Shown: positions 18,677 to 28,116, numbered from the stretch's first letter. The stretch is DNA of 64,000 bases from Timonella sp031979385 (GCA_031979385.1 DALZEF010000001.1:1-64000), one strand, 5' to 3'. The notes: generated by a model from the sequence alone, not told the origin. Made by a program: numbers and translations.

Positions 18677-18844
18677 AATGGCCGTCGCGTAAACACCTTT
18701 TCCAACCACTTAAGGCCAGAATAAGCCAGAGGAGACGCATGAACATGCGGTTTTCATGAGTCACTATGCGACCATAGCGTTGCCCGCATAGTGGACGGGA
18801 AGTTGCTCAAACGTCGAACGCATCGCAGACTTAAGAACACCAGA

Positions 18845-18947
18845 TCCATCCAGAGCGGTCGAGAGTCCTGGCTCGATGACACCGCAGCAACCCCCTCCCA
18901 ACGGAAGCCTCCAACGGGAGAAGGGTGCTAACGCCAGATTCGATGGA
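18845..18947 (+). promoter_or_regulatory. SAM-I (S-box) riboswitch upstream of metF
   Basis: The conserved core of the SAM-I aptamer is recognisable: CCAGAGCGGTCGAGAG, CTGGCTCGATGACACC, GCAGCAACC, then a variable hairpin and GGTGCTAACGCCAG. The P1 helix pairs TCCATC (18845-18850) with GATGGA (18942-18947). The metF ribosome site GGAG (18945-18948) overlaps the 3' strand of P1, so SAM binding should hide it and stop translation. No separate intrinsic terminator is visible before the ATG at 18957. Regulation of metE at 20033 through the same transcript is likely. Confidence 0.88.
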
Positions 18948-18956
18948 GTAATACCA

Positions 18957-19955
18957 ATGGCTTCCTTTGACGTATCTGCGGCTGCACGCGGCTTCGCTCG
19001 ACCGACACTGTCGTTCGAACTCATGCCTCCGCGCAACCCCGACGCTGCGCCAAAATTCTGGAACGCTGCCCGCAAACTCGTGGAGGCGCACCCAGACTTC
19101 ATTTCCGTGACCTACGGGGCTGCGGGGAACGATCGCAACACCGCCCGCACGGTCGTGGAACGACTCGTCAAGCACACCAATGTTCTCCCCATCGCGCACC
19201 TGACCTGCGTGGGAGCGACCCGGGACAACGTCGCGGACACGATCGACGACTTCCTCTCCATCGGCGCACGCACCTTCCTCGCACTGCGCGGAGACCCGCC
19301 AAAGGATCAACCGGACTGGCAACCACCGGCTGACGGCGTGCACTCGTCGGCAGAACTGATCGAGCTCATCCGTGAGGTCGAAACCAACCGATGCCACGCA
19401 GACGCACCTGCGGCACTGCGAGGAGCAGCCAAGCCACTGACCATCGCTGTGGCGACCTTCTGCGACGGCAACCGCGACGCGGGCACTACCCGCGAACAGG
19501 AGGTTCTGCGTCTGCTGGAAAAGCAGGAAGCCGGAGCCCACTTCGCAATCACCCAACTGTTCTACGAGGCAGACTCCTACACTCAGTTCGTCGAGTTGGC
19601 GCGCCGTGAAGGCGTCACGATCCCAATCCTCGCGGGCATCTTGCCCACAACGGACCCCAACAGGCTGCACCGCGTGGAACAACTCACCGGAGTCGCTGCG
19701 CCCACCGCTTTACTCCGAGACCTCGAATCCATCGAGAGCCCTCACCTGCGCCACTCACGCGGAATCGAAGCGTCGGTGGAACTGGCTCGGGCAGTGCTCG
19801 AGGCCGGGGCCCCCGGTCTGCACATCTACACCTTCAACAAATACGAGCCCGCACTCGATCTGCTCGAAGGCCTACAACTCGGCAGTCTGCTCGCACCCAG
19901 CGATGCAGGCCTGACCACAGGAGCACAGGTCGGGGCGCTTCCCGTCTCCCTGTGA
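18957..19955 (+). CDS. metF: 5,10-methylenetetrahydrofolate reductase
   Basis: 332 residues from ATG 18957; the open frame upstream lies inside the riboswitch. MetF signatures are LSFELMPPRNPDAAPKFW with the catalytic Glu, SVTYGAAGNDRN, AHLTCVGATRDN, LRGDPPKDQPDW, and GAHFAITQLFYEADSY. The enzyme reduces methylene-THF to methyl-THF, the methyl donor used by MetE. The next gene is metE after 77 bases, forming a methionine-synthesis operon controlled by the SAM-I riboswitch. Confidence 0.96.
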   Translation: MASFDVSAAARGFARPTLSFELMPPRNPDAAPKFWNAARKLVEAHPDFISVTYGAAGNDRNTARTVVERLVKHTNVLPIAHLTCVGATRDNVADTIDDFLSIGARTFLALRGDPPKDQPDWQPPADGVHSSAELIELIREVETNRCHADAPAALRGAAKPLTIAVATFCDGNRDAGTTREQEVLRLLEKQEAGAHFAITQLFYEADSYTQFVELARREGVTIPILAGILPTTDPNRLHRVEQLTGVAAPTALLRDLESIESPHLRHSRGIEASVELARAVLEAGAPGLHIYTFNKYEPALDLLEGLQLGSLLAPSDAGLTTGAQVGALPVSL

Positions 19956-20032
19956 TCGTCTGACTGCACTCAGAGCCACATCGCTCACCACCACATCAAC
20001 CAGCCATCTGCAACCATCAAAGGCAAGGAAAC

Positions 20033-22360
20033 ATGTCCACCTCTGCAATTCCATTCCCAAAGGCCTCCGTTCTCGGATACCCGCGTATCGGTGAACGCCG
20101 CGAACTCAAGCGCGCTGTCGAGGCCTTCTGGGCAGGCAAGACCACGGTCGAAGAACTCGAGGCAACCGCAGCCGAGCTGCGTAAGTCCACCCGCGAGCGC
20201 CTTGCCGAACTCGGCTTGGGCCGGGACGACGCCTCCATCCCAGAGTCGTTCTCCTACTACGACCAGGTAGCGGACGTCTCGGCAGCGTTTGGCGTTGTGC
20301 CGGCGCGCTTTGAGTCGCTGCGTAACGCTGAGGGTGGCCTCGACCTTGCGGGCTACTTCACCGTTGCGCGTGGTCAGGGTGAGAACCTACCGCTTGAGAT
20401 GACCAAGTGGTTCGACACCAACTACCACTACCTCGTGCCAGAGCTTGGTCCAGACACCACGTTCAAGTTGGTGGGCAGCCAGTTTGTGGACCAGTTCCTT
20501 GAGGCTAAGGAGCAGGGTTTTGTGACCCGTCCGGTTGTTGTTGGCCCGGTCACCTACCTGGCACTGTCCAAGCCTGCCGATGGCGTTGCCGCGGACTTCA
20601 ACCCGCTCACGCTGCTGCCGCAGATTCTGCCAGCGTATGTTGCACTGCTTGAGCAGTTGGCTGAGGCTGGTGCTCCGTGGGTTCAGTTTGAGGAAGCCGC
20701 CCTGGTCAACGAGAACCTGTCCGCATCCGCCGACGAACTGCGCGGCGCTCTTGCGACCGCCTACGAGGTCCTGTTGGCTGTTCCGCAGCGTCCACAGGTC
20801 GCCATTGCTGCGGCGTACGGCGGCTTGGACTCGCTGTTCCCCGCCGTTGTTGCCACCGGTGCTGAGGCAATTGCGATTGACCTGGTGAAGGGCGGCCTTC
20901 CAGCAACCGAGGGCGTTGACCTGTCCGGCGTGACCATCGCAGCCGGTGTGATTGACGGACACAACATCTGGCGGGCAAACCTCTCAGACAAGCTCGCCCT
21001 GCTGGAGCGCGTGGAATCGCTGGGCGCGAAGTCGGTCACGGTCACCACCTCGACCTCGTTGCAGCACGTGCCGTACACCCTGCGCAACGAGTCCAAGCTC
21101 GACACCGAACTGAAGTCGTGGCTTGCATTCGCTGAGGAGAAGGCCCAGGAAGTCGTCACCCTCGCTCAGGGCCTGACCGAGGGCGCTGCGGCAATCGCCG
21201 AGCAGGTGCAGGACTCGAAGGATGCGTTGGCTCGCCGTGCAGGTGCCGCTGGCGTGAACGTTCTGGCCGTCCGCGAGGCCACTGCCGCTCTCAAGCCGTC
21301 CGACTTCGACCGTGAGGACGCCGAAGCACGCCGGGCGGCTCAGGCTGAACGCCTTGGCCTGCCAGCGCTGCCGACCACCACGATCGGTTCGTTCCCACAG
21401 ACCACCTCAATCCGTAAGGCTCGCGCTGCCCACGCCAAGGGTGAGCTGGTTACCGAGGGCTACGAGCAGGCTATGCGCGACGAGATCGCCCAGGTCATCG
21501 CCCTCCAGGAAGAAATCGGCCTGGATGTTCTGGTCCACGGTGAGGCTGAGCGTAACGACATGGTTCAGTACTTCGCTGAACTTCTGGACGGTTTCGCTGT
21601 CACCGAGAATGGCTGGGTTCAGTCCTACGGTTCGCGCTGCACTCGCCCATCGATCCAGTGGGGTGACGTTTCCCGTCCAGAGCCGATGACGGTTCGCTGG
21701 GCTAAGTTCGCTCAGTCCCTGACCCGCAAGCCGGTCAAGGGCATGCTCACCGGTCCAGTCACCATCATGGCGTGGTCGTTCGTACGCGACGACGTGTCGC
21801 TGCGCGAAACCGCCAACCAGATCGGCTTGGCCCTACGCGATGAGGTCAACGACCTTGAGGCTGCGGGCATCGCCACGATTCAGGTGGACGAGCCAGCACT
21901 GCGTGAACTTCTCCCACTGAAGAAGAAGGACCACGCGGACTACCTCGACTGGTCGGTCAACTCGTTCCGCCTGTCCACCTCAGGCGTGCGCGTGGACACC
22001 CAGATCCACACCCACCTGTGCTACTCCGAGTTCGGTGAGGTCATCGACGCGATTGACGCCCTGAACGCTGATGTCACCTCCATTGAGGCGGCTCGCTCCC
22101 GCATGGAGATCCTGCCCGAGCTCGCTGACGCTGGCTTCTCGCGCGGCGTTGGCCCTGGCGTGTACGACATCCACTCCCCTCGCGTGCCATCCACCGAGGA
22201 GATTCAGGAACTGCTCGAACTCGCAGTCAAGTCTGTCGACCCGAACCTGCTGTGGGTCAACCCCGACTGTGGTCTGAAGACTCGTGGCTACGAGGAGACG
22301 ACCGCTTCGCTCAAGAACCTTGCTGCGGCCACGTTGAACGTGCGCGCACAGCTTGGCTGA
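20033..22360 (+). CDS. metE: Cobalamin-independent methionine synthase
   Basis: 775 residues, the usual full length. The N-terminal domain begins SVLGYPRIGERRELKRAVEAFW. The C-terminal catalytic barrel has TTTIGSFPQTTSIRKAR, HGEAERNDMVQYFAE, GSRCTRPS and DEPALRELLP. Zinc ligands are His and Cys in IHTHLCYSEFGEV, a Glu in the following VTSIEAARSRME, and Cys in NPDCGLKTRGYEET. It transfers the methyl group from methyl-THF-polyglutamate to homocysteine. It follows metF with an AAGGA-type site at 20024-20030. Codon use is more biased (GTT, GCT, CGC) than in neighbours, consistent with high expression. Confidence 0.97.
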   Translation: MSTSAIPFPKASVLGYPRIGERRELKRAVEAFWAGKTTVEELEATAAELRKSTRERLAELGLGRDDASIPESFSYYDQVADVSAAFGVVPARFESLRNAEGGLDLAGYFTVARGQGENLPLEMTKWFDTNYHYLVPELGPDTTFKLVGSQFVDQFLEAKEQGFVTRPVVVGPVTYLALSKPADGVAADFNPLTLLPQILPAYVALLEQLAEAGAPWVQFEEAALVNENLSASADELRGALATAYEVLLAVPQRPQVAIAAAYGGLDSLFPAVVATGAEAIAIDLVKGGLPATEGVDLSGVTIAAGVIDGHNIWRANLSDKLALLERVESLGAKSVTVTTSTSLQHVPYTLRNESKLDTELKSWLAFAEEKAQEVVTLAQGLTEGAAAIAEQVQDSKDALARRAGAAGVNVLAVREATAALKPSDFDREDAEARRAAQAERLGLPALPTTTIGSFPQTTSIRKARAAHAKGELVTEGYEQAMRDEIAQVIALQEEIGLDVLVHGEAERNDMVQYFAELLDGFAVTENGWVQSYGSRCTRPSIQWGDVSRPEPMTVRWAKFAQSLTRKPVKGMLTGPVTIMAWSFVRDDVSLRETANQIGLALRDEVNDLEAAGIATIQVDEPALRELLPLKKKDHADYLDWSVNSFRLSTSGVRVDTQIHTHLCYSEFGEVIDAIDALNADVTSIEAARSRMEILPELADAGFSRGVGPGVYDIHSPRVPSTEEIQELLELAVKSVDPNLLWVNPDCGLKTRGYEETTASLKNLAAATLNVRAQLG

Positions 22361-22501
22361 TTGGGCACCATTCGTGGCCTGACATGGTTGAGGGTCACGC
22401 GCTGTAGTTGATGTGTTCGGTGGAGGCCGGCGGGAAACCGTCGGTCTCCACCTTTTCATGTGCACCAGTCAAGGTGCCGGGGTTAGAAAGCGGCGTAGCG
22501 C

Positions 22502-22705
22502 TCAGAGGTCTGAGCAGGCCTCGAATGACCCGTTCAGGGACTGGGCCCATTCACTGATCTGGGCGTGGATCGCCCGCTGCCCGGAGAGGTCCACGGTGAC
22601 GGTGACCCCTGCTCGGGGTGTTTGAGGGAAGCACTCGTCCAACTCGATGAAATCCGCCGGTGCCACGTCAGTCGGGCGGAATGCTGGCTGCGCGAGTAGC
22701 GTCAT
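22502..22705 (-). CDS. Small hypothetical protein
   Basis: 67 residues, ATG 22705, with a good AAAGGA ribosome site five bases upstream. The sequence (for example RPTDVAPADFIELDECFPQT and VTVTVDLSGQRAI) has no motif I recognise and no membrane segment. It lies on the minus strand between convergent metE and the palindrome after the P-type ATPase. The ribosome site and length make it more likely than not to be real; a chance frame cannot be excluded. Confidence 0.5.
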   Translation of the reverse strand: MTLLAQPAFRPTDVAPADFIELDECFPQTPRAGVTVTVDLSGQRAIHAQISEWAQSLNGSFEACSDL

Positions 22706-23016
22706 GGTGTCCTTTGCCTGGGAGCGTCACGTGGGAGAGCGCCGATTTTCGGCGGGAGATTCCATGCTAGGGCACATTTGGCTCGCTGGCTTATGGCCAT
22801 GGTCACGCTTGCTGATTGCCGACGATTCCCCACCTTCCAGCATCGGCTTCTTAAGCCGTTTGTGGCCGGGTCGGGCAGCCTACGTGTGACGAGGTTGACG
22901 CGGCGTTCTCCGTCACGTTGAGACAGCTCCTGTTCATCGAACTCAACCGTTTACGTCCGAGTTCAACCGGATTTTGGGTGAACTCGGACATAAACGGTTG
23001 AGTTCGGCACCGAGCG
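22706..23016. other. Intergenic region between the small protein and the P-type ATPase
   Basis: About 310 bases. The right third holds the long near-perfect palindrome at 22938-23006. The remainder, 22706-22937, shows no gene or RNA that I can support. Confidence 0.5.
22938..23006. repeat. Long near-perfect inverted repeat after the P-type ATPase
   Basis: Arms of 31 bases (22938-22968) and 30 bases (22977-23006) pair with one mismatch and one bulged base around an 8-base loop. It lies 10 bases beyond the ATPase stop on the minus strand. It could terminate that transcript, but it lacks a T-tract. Its loop-proximal ACC...GGT resembles the family A palindromes. Confidence 0.75.
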
Positions 23017-25872
23017 TTAAGGGTGGGTCCGGGACCGTTGAACCTTCTTGCCAATCTCAATGACAAAGAACACGGCAACGGCCAACCCTATCGAGGCAGC
23101 CCACTTCGCGACCCCGATGGGAGCCGACCCGAACCACGAGTTGATGAACGGCAACAGCGTGAACGCGACCTGCAGTACTACAAGGCTGAGGGCAGCTATC
23201 CAGACGACCTTGTTGCCCTTGAACACGTCTGCTGTGATCGATGATCGGTGCAGGAATCGGCAATTGAACAGGTAGGCGAGTTGAGCGAGGGTCAGCGTGG
23301 TCACCGCGGCGGTCTGAGCCTCGGCCACGGTTGATCCGAGGTGACGTTCGAGCCAGACCACGAACAGTGTGGCCACGCCGATCAGCAGGGACACGAGCAA
23401 TACGTGCACGAGTGCACCCTTGGAGAGCACTCCTTCACGGGGGTCACGCGGCTTCCTGTCCATAAGTCCCGGTTCTGCAGGCTCATAGGCGAGGGCAAGT
23501 GACAACGTGATCGCCGTGATCATGTTGACCCACAGGATCTGCGCTGGTGTGAGCGGCAAGGCCCAACCGAACAGGACGGCAATGAGAATCACGAGCGACT
23601 GCGCGCCATTGGTGGGAAGCAGGAAGATGACCGACTTTCGGATGTTGTCAAAGATCCTGCGACCTTCCTCAACCGCACCCTCGATGGTCGCGAAGTTATC
23701 GTCGGTAAGGACGATGTCAGCGGCCTCCTTCGTTGCCTCCGTTCCCTTGATGCCCATGGCAACGCCGACATCTGCCTTCTGCAGCGCGGGGGCATCGTTG
23801 ACACCATCGCCGGTCATCGCTACGACATGATCGTTCTTTTGGAGCGCCTCGACGATCCGCAGCTTATGTTCAGGACTCGTACGAGCGAACACGCGCACCG
23901 TACGGACTGCCTGCTGCAACTCCGTTGCGCTCATGTGATCGAGGTCCGCGCCCACCATAACCTGCGGTTCACCGTCGGCGTTCTGGAGAGCCTGATCCTG
24001 AATGATGCCCAGTTCGGATGCGATGGCGGTCGCGGTTCCCGAGTGATCGCCCGTAATCATGACCACGTCGATTCCAGCGCGCTGACACTCGGCGATAGCG
24101 GTGATGGCTTCTGGGCGCGGCGGGTCCACGATTCCAACGAGTCCATACATGACCAAACCGACCGCGTCGTCGAGGCCGAGTTCTGTCGCACCCTCCAATG
24201 GCGTACCCGACAGGTCTCGACCGCAGATCGCCAGCACCCGTAGGCCCTGCGCACCCAACTCGTCGACAATCCCCTCCCAGTACTTTCTGTCAATCGTGAC
24301 AGTCTCGCCTGAAGGGCTGAACTGGAACGCACAGCGGCGTAGCAGCCGATCTGGCGCGCCTACGGCGTGCAGGGTACGTCCACCACCCGTTTCACGGGCT
24401 TCAAAGGAACCCTCGTTGCTCAGGAAGGAGAACTCGTCAATCGTAGCCATGAACTTGTGGCTCGACTCGAACGGCAACACCGCATGACGGATGTGAGGGA
24501 TGTGGAAGTTCGCCTTGTCCGCGAGCACCCGGATTGCGCCCTCGGTAGGGGCACCCACGAGTTCCCACCGTCCTCGCTCCGAAACAATCTGCGCGTCATT
24601 GCACATGGAACCCGCGGCGATGAGATGCGCGAGGTCACGCGAGTAGTCGAACTCAACCCGCGCACCGTTCATTCGCAGCGCCCCCGTTGGATCGTAGCCC
24701 TCACCCTCAACCTTGAAGCGCTCATTCGCGAGGACGACAACGCGGGCCGTCATCTCGTTCTTGGTCAGCGTGCCGGTCTTGTCCGAGCAGATCGTCGTGA
24801 CTGAACCCAGTGCTTCGACGGAGGTCAGGCGCCGGGTGATCGCATGGCGTCGAGCCATTTGCTGCACGCCCATCGCGAGCGTGATCGTGACGAGAGCTGG
24901 AAGGCCTTCAGGGATAGCCGCCACGGCGAAACCGATGGTTGCGGAGAGAGTCTCCGAGGCCGAATAGTCATGGACGAAAAGACCCAGTACAACCATGACA
25001 ACGGCCATGACGCCAACAATGATCGCGAGCGTTTTGCCGAGCCTGTCGAGTTGCCGAGAAAGCGGGGTCTCAAGTGGCTCAACCTGAGCCATGAGCGTCT
25101 GGATCCGCCCGATCTCGGTGTTGGGGCCGGTGGCCGTGACGATGGCGCTACCCGTTCCCGCGGTGACGAGCGTTCCGGAGTGCAGCATGTTCGAGCGGTC
25201 ACCGGTACCGGCATCAGCGGCAACCGTTCCCACGGTTTTGACGACCGCATCAGATTCACCGGTGAGAACCGATTCGTCGGCCTGTAGGTTCACGGCTTCG
25301 ATCAGTCGCATGTCCGCTGGGATTCGGGCGCCTGAGCGCACCCGCACCACGTCGCCGACCACGAGGGTTTCTGCGTCAACCGTCTCCCAACGTCCACCAC
25401 GTTTGACCTCTGCGGTGAGCGCGAGCATCGACTTAATCGAGTCGAGGGCCTTCTCTGCCTTGCCTTCCTGAATGAGTCCCACGGCAACGTTGACAACCGC
25501 AACCACGAGGATGATTGCGAAGTCGACCCAGTCCCCGACAATCGCCTTGAGTACCGCGGCCACCAGCAGGATGATGACGAGAACATCTGAGACGTGTTCC
25601 AGAATCCGTGCCATCAGGCCGGGGCGTGGGGCAGCTGGTGTCGAGTTTGGCCCAAAGTCTGCCAAGCGTGCTTGCGCGTCAGCGGTACCGAGACCATCCA
25701 AGGAAGTGCCCGTGACGTCGAAGATGTCAGAGAGGTCTCGCGCATGAGCTGGATTCTCGGCGAAGATCAGCGCGTCTTCACGTAACTCGGCGGATTCGTC
25801 TCCTCGCGGGCCCTGAGGTCTCTTGATGGCGGTTCCCGCGTCGTGTTCCGAAGGTGGGCCAGGCATCGTCAT
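23017..25872 (-). CDS. Cation-translocating P-type ATPase (P2A, calcium-type)
   Basis: 951 residues from the ATG at 25872, which has GAGGAG nine bases upstream; a GTG at 25893 is in frame but lies on the ribosome site. Features in order: N-terminal cation-ATPase domain, TGES motif (VLTGESDAVVKTV), PEGLPALVTITLA helix, phosphorylation site CSDKTGTLTKNEMT, nucleotide-binding domain, hinge TGDGVNDAPALQKADVG, and six C-terminal helices. PEGLPA and the overall length place it with SERCA/PMR1-like or CtpF-like pumps of actinobacteria. Ca or Mn export is likely, but the ion is not proven. No metal-regulator gene is adjacent. Confidence 0.92.
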   Translation of the reverse strand: MTMPGPPSEHDAGTAIKRPQGPRGDESAELREDALIFAENPAHARDLSDIFDVTGTSLDGLGTADAQARLADFGPNSTPAAPRPGLMARILEHVSDVLVIILLVAAVLKAIVGDWVDFAIILVVAVVNVAVGLIQEGKAEKALDSIKSMLALTAEVKRGGRWETVDAETLVVGDVVRVRSGARIPADMRLIEAVNLQADESVLTGESDAVVKTVGTVAADAGTGDRSNMLHSGTLVTAGTGSAIVTATGPNTEIGRIQTLMAQVEPLETPLSRQLDRLGKTLAIIVGVMAVVMVVLGLFVHDYSASETLSATIGFAVAAIPEGLPALVTITLAMGVQQMARRHAITRRLTSVEALGSVTTICSDKTGTLTKNEMTARVVVLANERFKVEGEGYDPTGALRMNGARVEFDYSRDLAHLIAAGSMCNDAQIVSERGRWELVGAPTEGAIRVLADKANFHIPHIRHAVLPFESSHKFMATIDEFSFLSNEGSFEARETGGGRTLHAVGAPDRLLRRCAFQFSPSGETVTIDRKYWEGIVDELGAQGLRVLAICGRDLSGTPLEGATELGLDDAVGLVMYGLVGIVDPPRPEAITAIAECQRAGIDVVMITGDHSGTATAIASELGIIQDQALQNADGEPQVMVGADLDHMSATELQQAVRTVRVFARTSPEHKLRIVEALQKNDHVVAMTGDGVNDAPALQKADVGVAMGIKGTEATKEAADIVLTDDNFATIEGAVEEGRRIFDNIRKSVIFLLPTNGAQSLVILIAVLFGWALPLTPAQILWVNMITAITLSLALAYEPAEPGLMDRKPRDPREGVLSKGALVHVLLVSLLIGVATLFVVWLERHLGSTVAEAQTAAVTTLTLAQLAYLFNCRFLHRSSITADVFKGNKVVWIAALSLVVLQVAFTLLPFINSWFGSAPIGVAKWAASIGLAVAVFFVIEIGKKVQRSRTHP

Positions 25873-26072
25873 AGTCTTTTCTCCTCGTGACACGTCATCT
25901 GGCAGAGCATGCGACAGTGTTCGTGAGACGTCACGACCACCAGCTTTGAAAGGACATAGAGGGAGGTAGCCAAACTCAATCCATTTATCGCATCGGCACT
26001 TCGATCCTACCGATGTCTCCTGACACTTACCCGTAGAATGGTCCCGAAACCGACTCTGAGTTGCAGTTCACC

Positions 26073-26633
26073 CTATGCCTGATCGAGGTTGCGTGCGCAC
26101 CATTCGCGCACTTCGCGTCGGCTTCGCAGCCGAATCACATCAATGTCATACGCCGCGAGGTGATGATCCGTGTGGCGGAATTTATTCCGCGTGGTCCAGC
26201 CCCACCACAGGATGTTCTCATCGCTGCGGGTGAACCAGGTGGACGGGCCGGGTTCGCGGTTTCCGTTCCACAGTTCTTGGTTGTGACGCCAGCGTCGCCA
26301 GGTACGGCTCAGCAACTGCGAGAAGGCGGTACGGGTGGGCAGATCAAGCCAGATTGCAGCTTGCGTGCGCTCGATGATGAAAGGACGTGCAGCCTTGTAC
26401 TGGTATTCGGTGACCCATCTGTCACGTGCTACCAGATCGCGAACATCATCCACGAACGTGGGACGTGGCTCCCAGTTCTCACCGTGGAACAGCGAGTCGA
26501 GTTCTGTGTGTTCAATCCCGCGGGCCTCCGCGATACGTTGACACAGAGTGGTCTTCCCCGAGCCGGTCACCCCGATCACGATGATGCGCGTGATGTGGTT
26601 CGGCAGCTGATACTCGGGACCGTGAAGACGCAT
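26073..26633 (-). CDS. P-loop nucleotide kinase-like protein (AAA_17/adenylate kinase-like)
   Basis: 186 residues. Walker A VIGVTGSGKTTLCQRIAE follows the first strand. ELDSLFHGENWEPRP resembles the substrate region of FlaR/shikimate- and adenylate-kinase-like small P-loop proteins. A basic lid-like segment SRTWRRWRHNQELW, then a C-terminal strand DVIRLRSRREVREW complete the fold. It is probably a small-molecule or nucleotide kinase of unknown substrate. It runs opposite to trpF; the two genes diverge with about 150 bases between them. Confidence 0.8.
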   Translation of the reverse strand: MRLHGPEYQLPNHITRIIVIGVTGSGKTTLCQRIAEARGIEHTELDSLFHGENWEPRPTFVDDVRDLVARDRWVTEYQYKAARPFIIERTQAAIWLDLPTRTAFSQLLSRTWRRWRHNQELWNGNREPGPSTWFTRSDENILWWGWTTRNKFRHTDHHLAAYDIDVIRLRSRREVREWCARNLDQA

Positions 26634-26785
26634 CCATCCACTCTAATAGAAGGGTGCCTCGCTGCTGCGAGACAATGAGGACACCCGTTACGGACAAAGT
26701 AGTGTCGGGATTTCGCGTAGCGAATACCTGCCGGAGCGAAACGAGAGCCGTTCGCAACCAGTACGCACCCACGTAAGGAGCATCC

Positions 26786-27394
26786 ATGTATGTGAAGGTT
26801 TGCGGTCTGAGCACCGTCGAGACCGTGCGCACCGCCATCGATGCCGGTGTGGATGCGATCGGCGTGGTCCACGCACCGGGAAGTCCCCGCCACCTTGAGC
26901 CTGAGCAGGCCCGCGAGGTGCTCGCAGCCGCCGGCTGCTCGGTCGACACCGTGCTGGTGGTTGCCAAGATGCCTGCCGACGATGCGGCCCGTCTCGCTCT
27001 AGACCTCGGTGTGTCTGTGCTTCAGTTACATGGGGCGTATAGCGCCGCAGACTTTGCGTCTGCGGGACGCATTTTTCCGCGGATCTGGCGTGCGACCTCT
27101 CTAGCGCAGGACCCTAATCTTCACGTTGGCGCTCACGGGGAGGAACTTCTCCTGCTCGACGCACCCAACGCGGGCTCAGGCGAACGCTGGGACGTGAGCC
27201 AACTCGTCGGCAATCGCCCTGACGGGAAGTGGCTCCTTGCAGGTGGTTTGAACCCGGATAACGTCGCCGACGCCACCGCGACGGCGCAGCCGTGGGGCGT
27301 GGACGTGTCGAGTGGTGTGGAGTCAGCGCCCGGCATCAAGGACTTGGACAAGATCCGGTCATTCGTGGCCAACGCACGCGCTGCGGGAGCATAA
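26786..27394 (+). CDS. trpF: Phosphoribosylanthranilate isomerase
   Basis: 202 residues, ATG 26786 with AAGGAG six bases upstream. The (beta/alpha)8 barrel begins YVKVCGLSTVETVRTAIDAG with the catalytic Cys. The second region VLQLHGAYSAADF and the phosphate loops LLAGGLNPDNVADA and GVDVSSGVESAPGIKDLDKI are diagnostic, the first Asp-bearing loop being VDVSSGVE. It catalyses the Amadori rearrangement in tryptophan synthesis. It stands alone; the other trp gene in the window, trpG, is 28 kb away. Confidence 0.93.
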   Translation: MYVKVCGLSTVETVRTAIDAGVDAIGVVHAPGSPRHLEPEQAREVLAAAGCSVDTVLVVAKMPADDAARLALDLGVSVLQLHGAYSAADFASAGRIFPRIWRATSLAQDPNLHVGAHGEELLLLDAPNAGSGERWDVSQLVGNRPDGKWLLAGGLNPDNVADATATAQPWGVDVSSGVESAPGIKDLDKIRSFVANARAAGA

Positions 27395-27406
27395 TTCCAC
27401 GTCAAG

Positions 27407-27913
27407 CTACTTATTAAGTTTTCTGAAGTGATAGGTTTCGCCAGTTTCCATATCAATGAAACTCAAGGATTTGCGTTTCAGGAATCTGGATTCGGATTCC
27501 TTTATGTCGAATCTACTCGCATAGTAACGGGCCACAATTTCTAGTAGTCCGTCAATGTCCTCTGGAAGGTCCTCCATGTAACTCTCGAAGATGTCATCCA
27601 TTTGTCCCATGTGGGTCCATTCATCACGAAGCCATAGGTCAACGAATGGGATCCGGCAGTAAATCCCAAATTCGGCGCTCTCCTCAACAGTTATATTGAA
27701 GAGCAGTCCACCATCTTGCGGTACAACATCGTACGTTGCTTGAGGCAGGGACTTTGTGAATACTTCTCGAAATATCCTTTCGAGCGCTTCGAGATGCTGT
27801 TCTTTGCCAATGTCAGCAGCATCGTTGGACAGTGTCGTCATCGCATCGGCGTTTTTCCAAGGGACTGGCTTCTTCGGTTTTGCTGTTGATTGACGCCTGT
27901 AGTTGTTGCTCAT
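27407..27913 (-). CDS. Hypothetical protein, low-GC gene
   Basis: 168 residues from ATG 27913 (MSNNYRRQSTAKPKKPVPW). No known motif is recognised. The middle is acidic and helical, with EEWTHMGQ-like segments and a Tyr/Phe-rich C-terminus (ARYYASRFDIKE, then ETYHFRKLNK). The gene is visibly more AT-rich than its neighbours and uses codons such as AAA, TTT and TAT freely, suggesting acquisition. It converges with trpF with only 12 bases between the stops. The ribosome site is weak. Upstream in-frame extension to 28027 has an Arg-rich start without family support. An immunity or accessory protein is possible, but I cannot assign a function. Confidence 0.6.
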   Translation of the reverse strand: MSNNYRRQSTAKPKKPVPWKNADAMTTLSNDAADIGKEQHLEALERIFREVFTKSLPQATYDVVPQDGGLLFNITVEESAEFGIYCRIPFVDLWLRDEWTHMGQMDDIFESYMEDLPEDIDGLLEIVARYYASRFDIKESESRFLKRKSLSFIDMETGETYHFRKLNK

Positions 27914-28116
27914 CTGGGCTTCTTTCGCTGTGCGCGCGGCCGGACTAGTAGGCAAGTTCGCAGTCCTTCGCATGCGCCTTCGACGGATCGCGGTTGTCTG
28001 CGGTGACAGACTCTCCGTTTCACTCAATGAACCCGAGGTCCAAACACGTTGAGGACAAGCGTAATCTCATCAGTAATTCATTCGCATTCACTTCATGACA
28101 CGCACGAGGAACCCTC

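Noticed and set aside
18845..18947. SAM-IV or SAM-II riboswitch, which are common in some actinobacteria or proteobacteria
   Set aside because: The CGATGACACC...GCAGCAACC...GGTGCTAACGCCAG core fits SAM-I and lacks the SAM-IV peripheral pattern.
18876..18956. N-terminal extension of MetF
   Set aside because: These codons lie in the riboswitch. Family similarity starts at ATG 18957.
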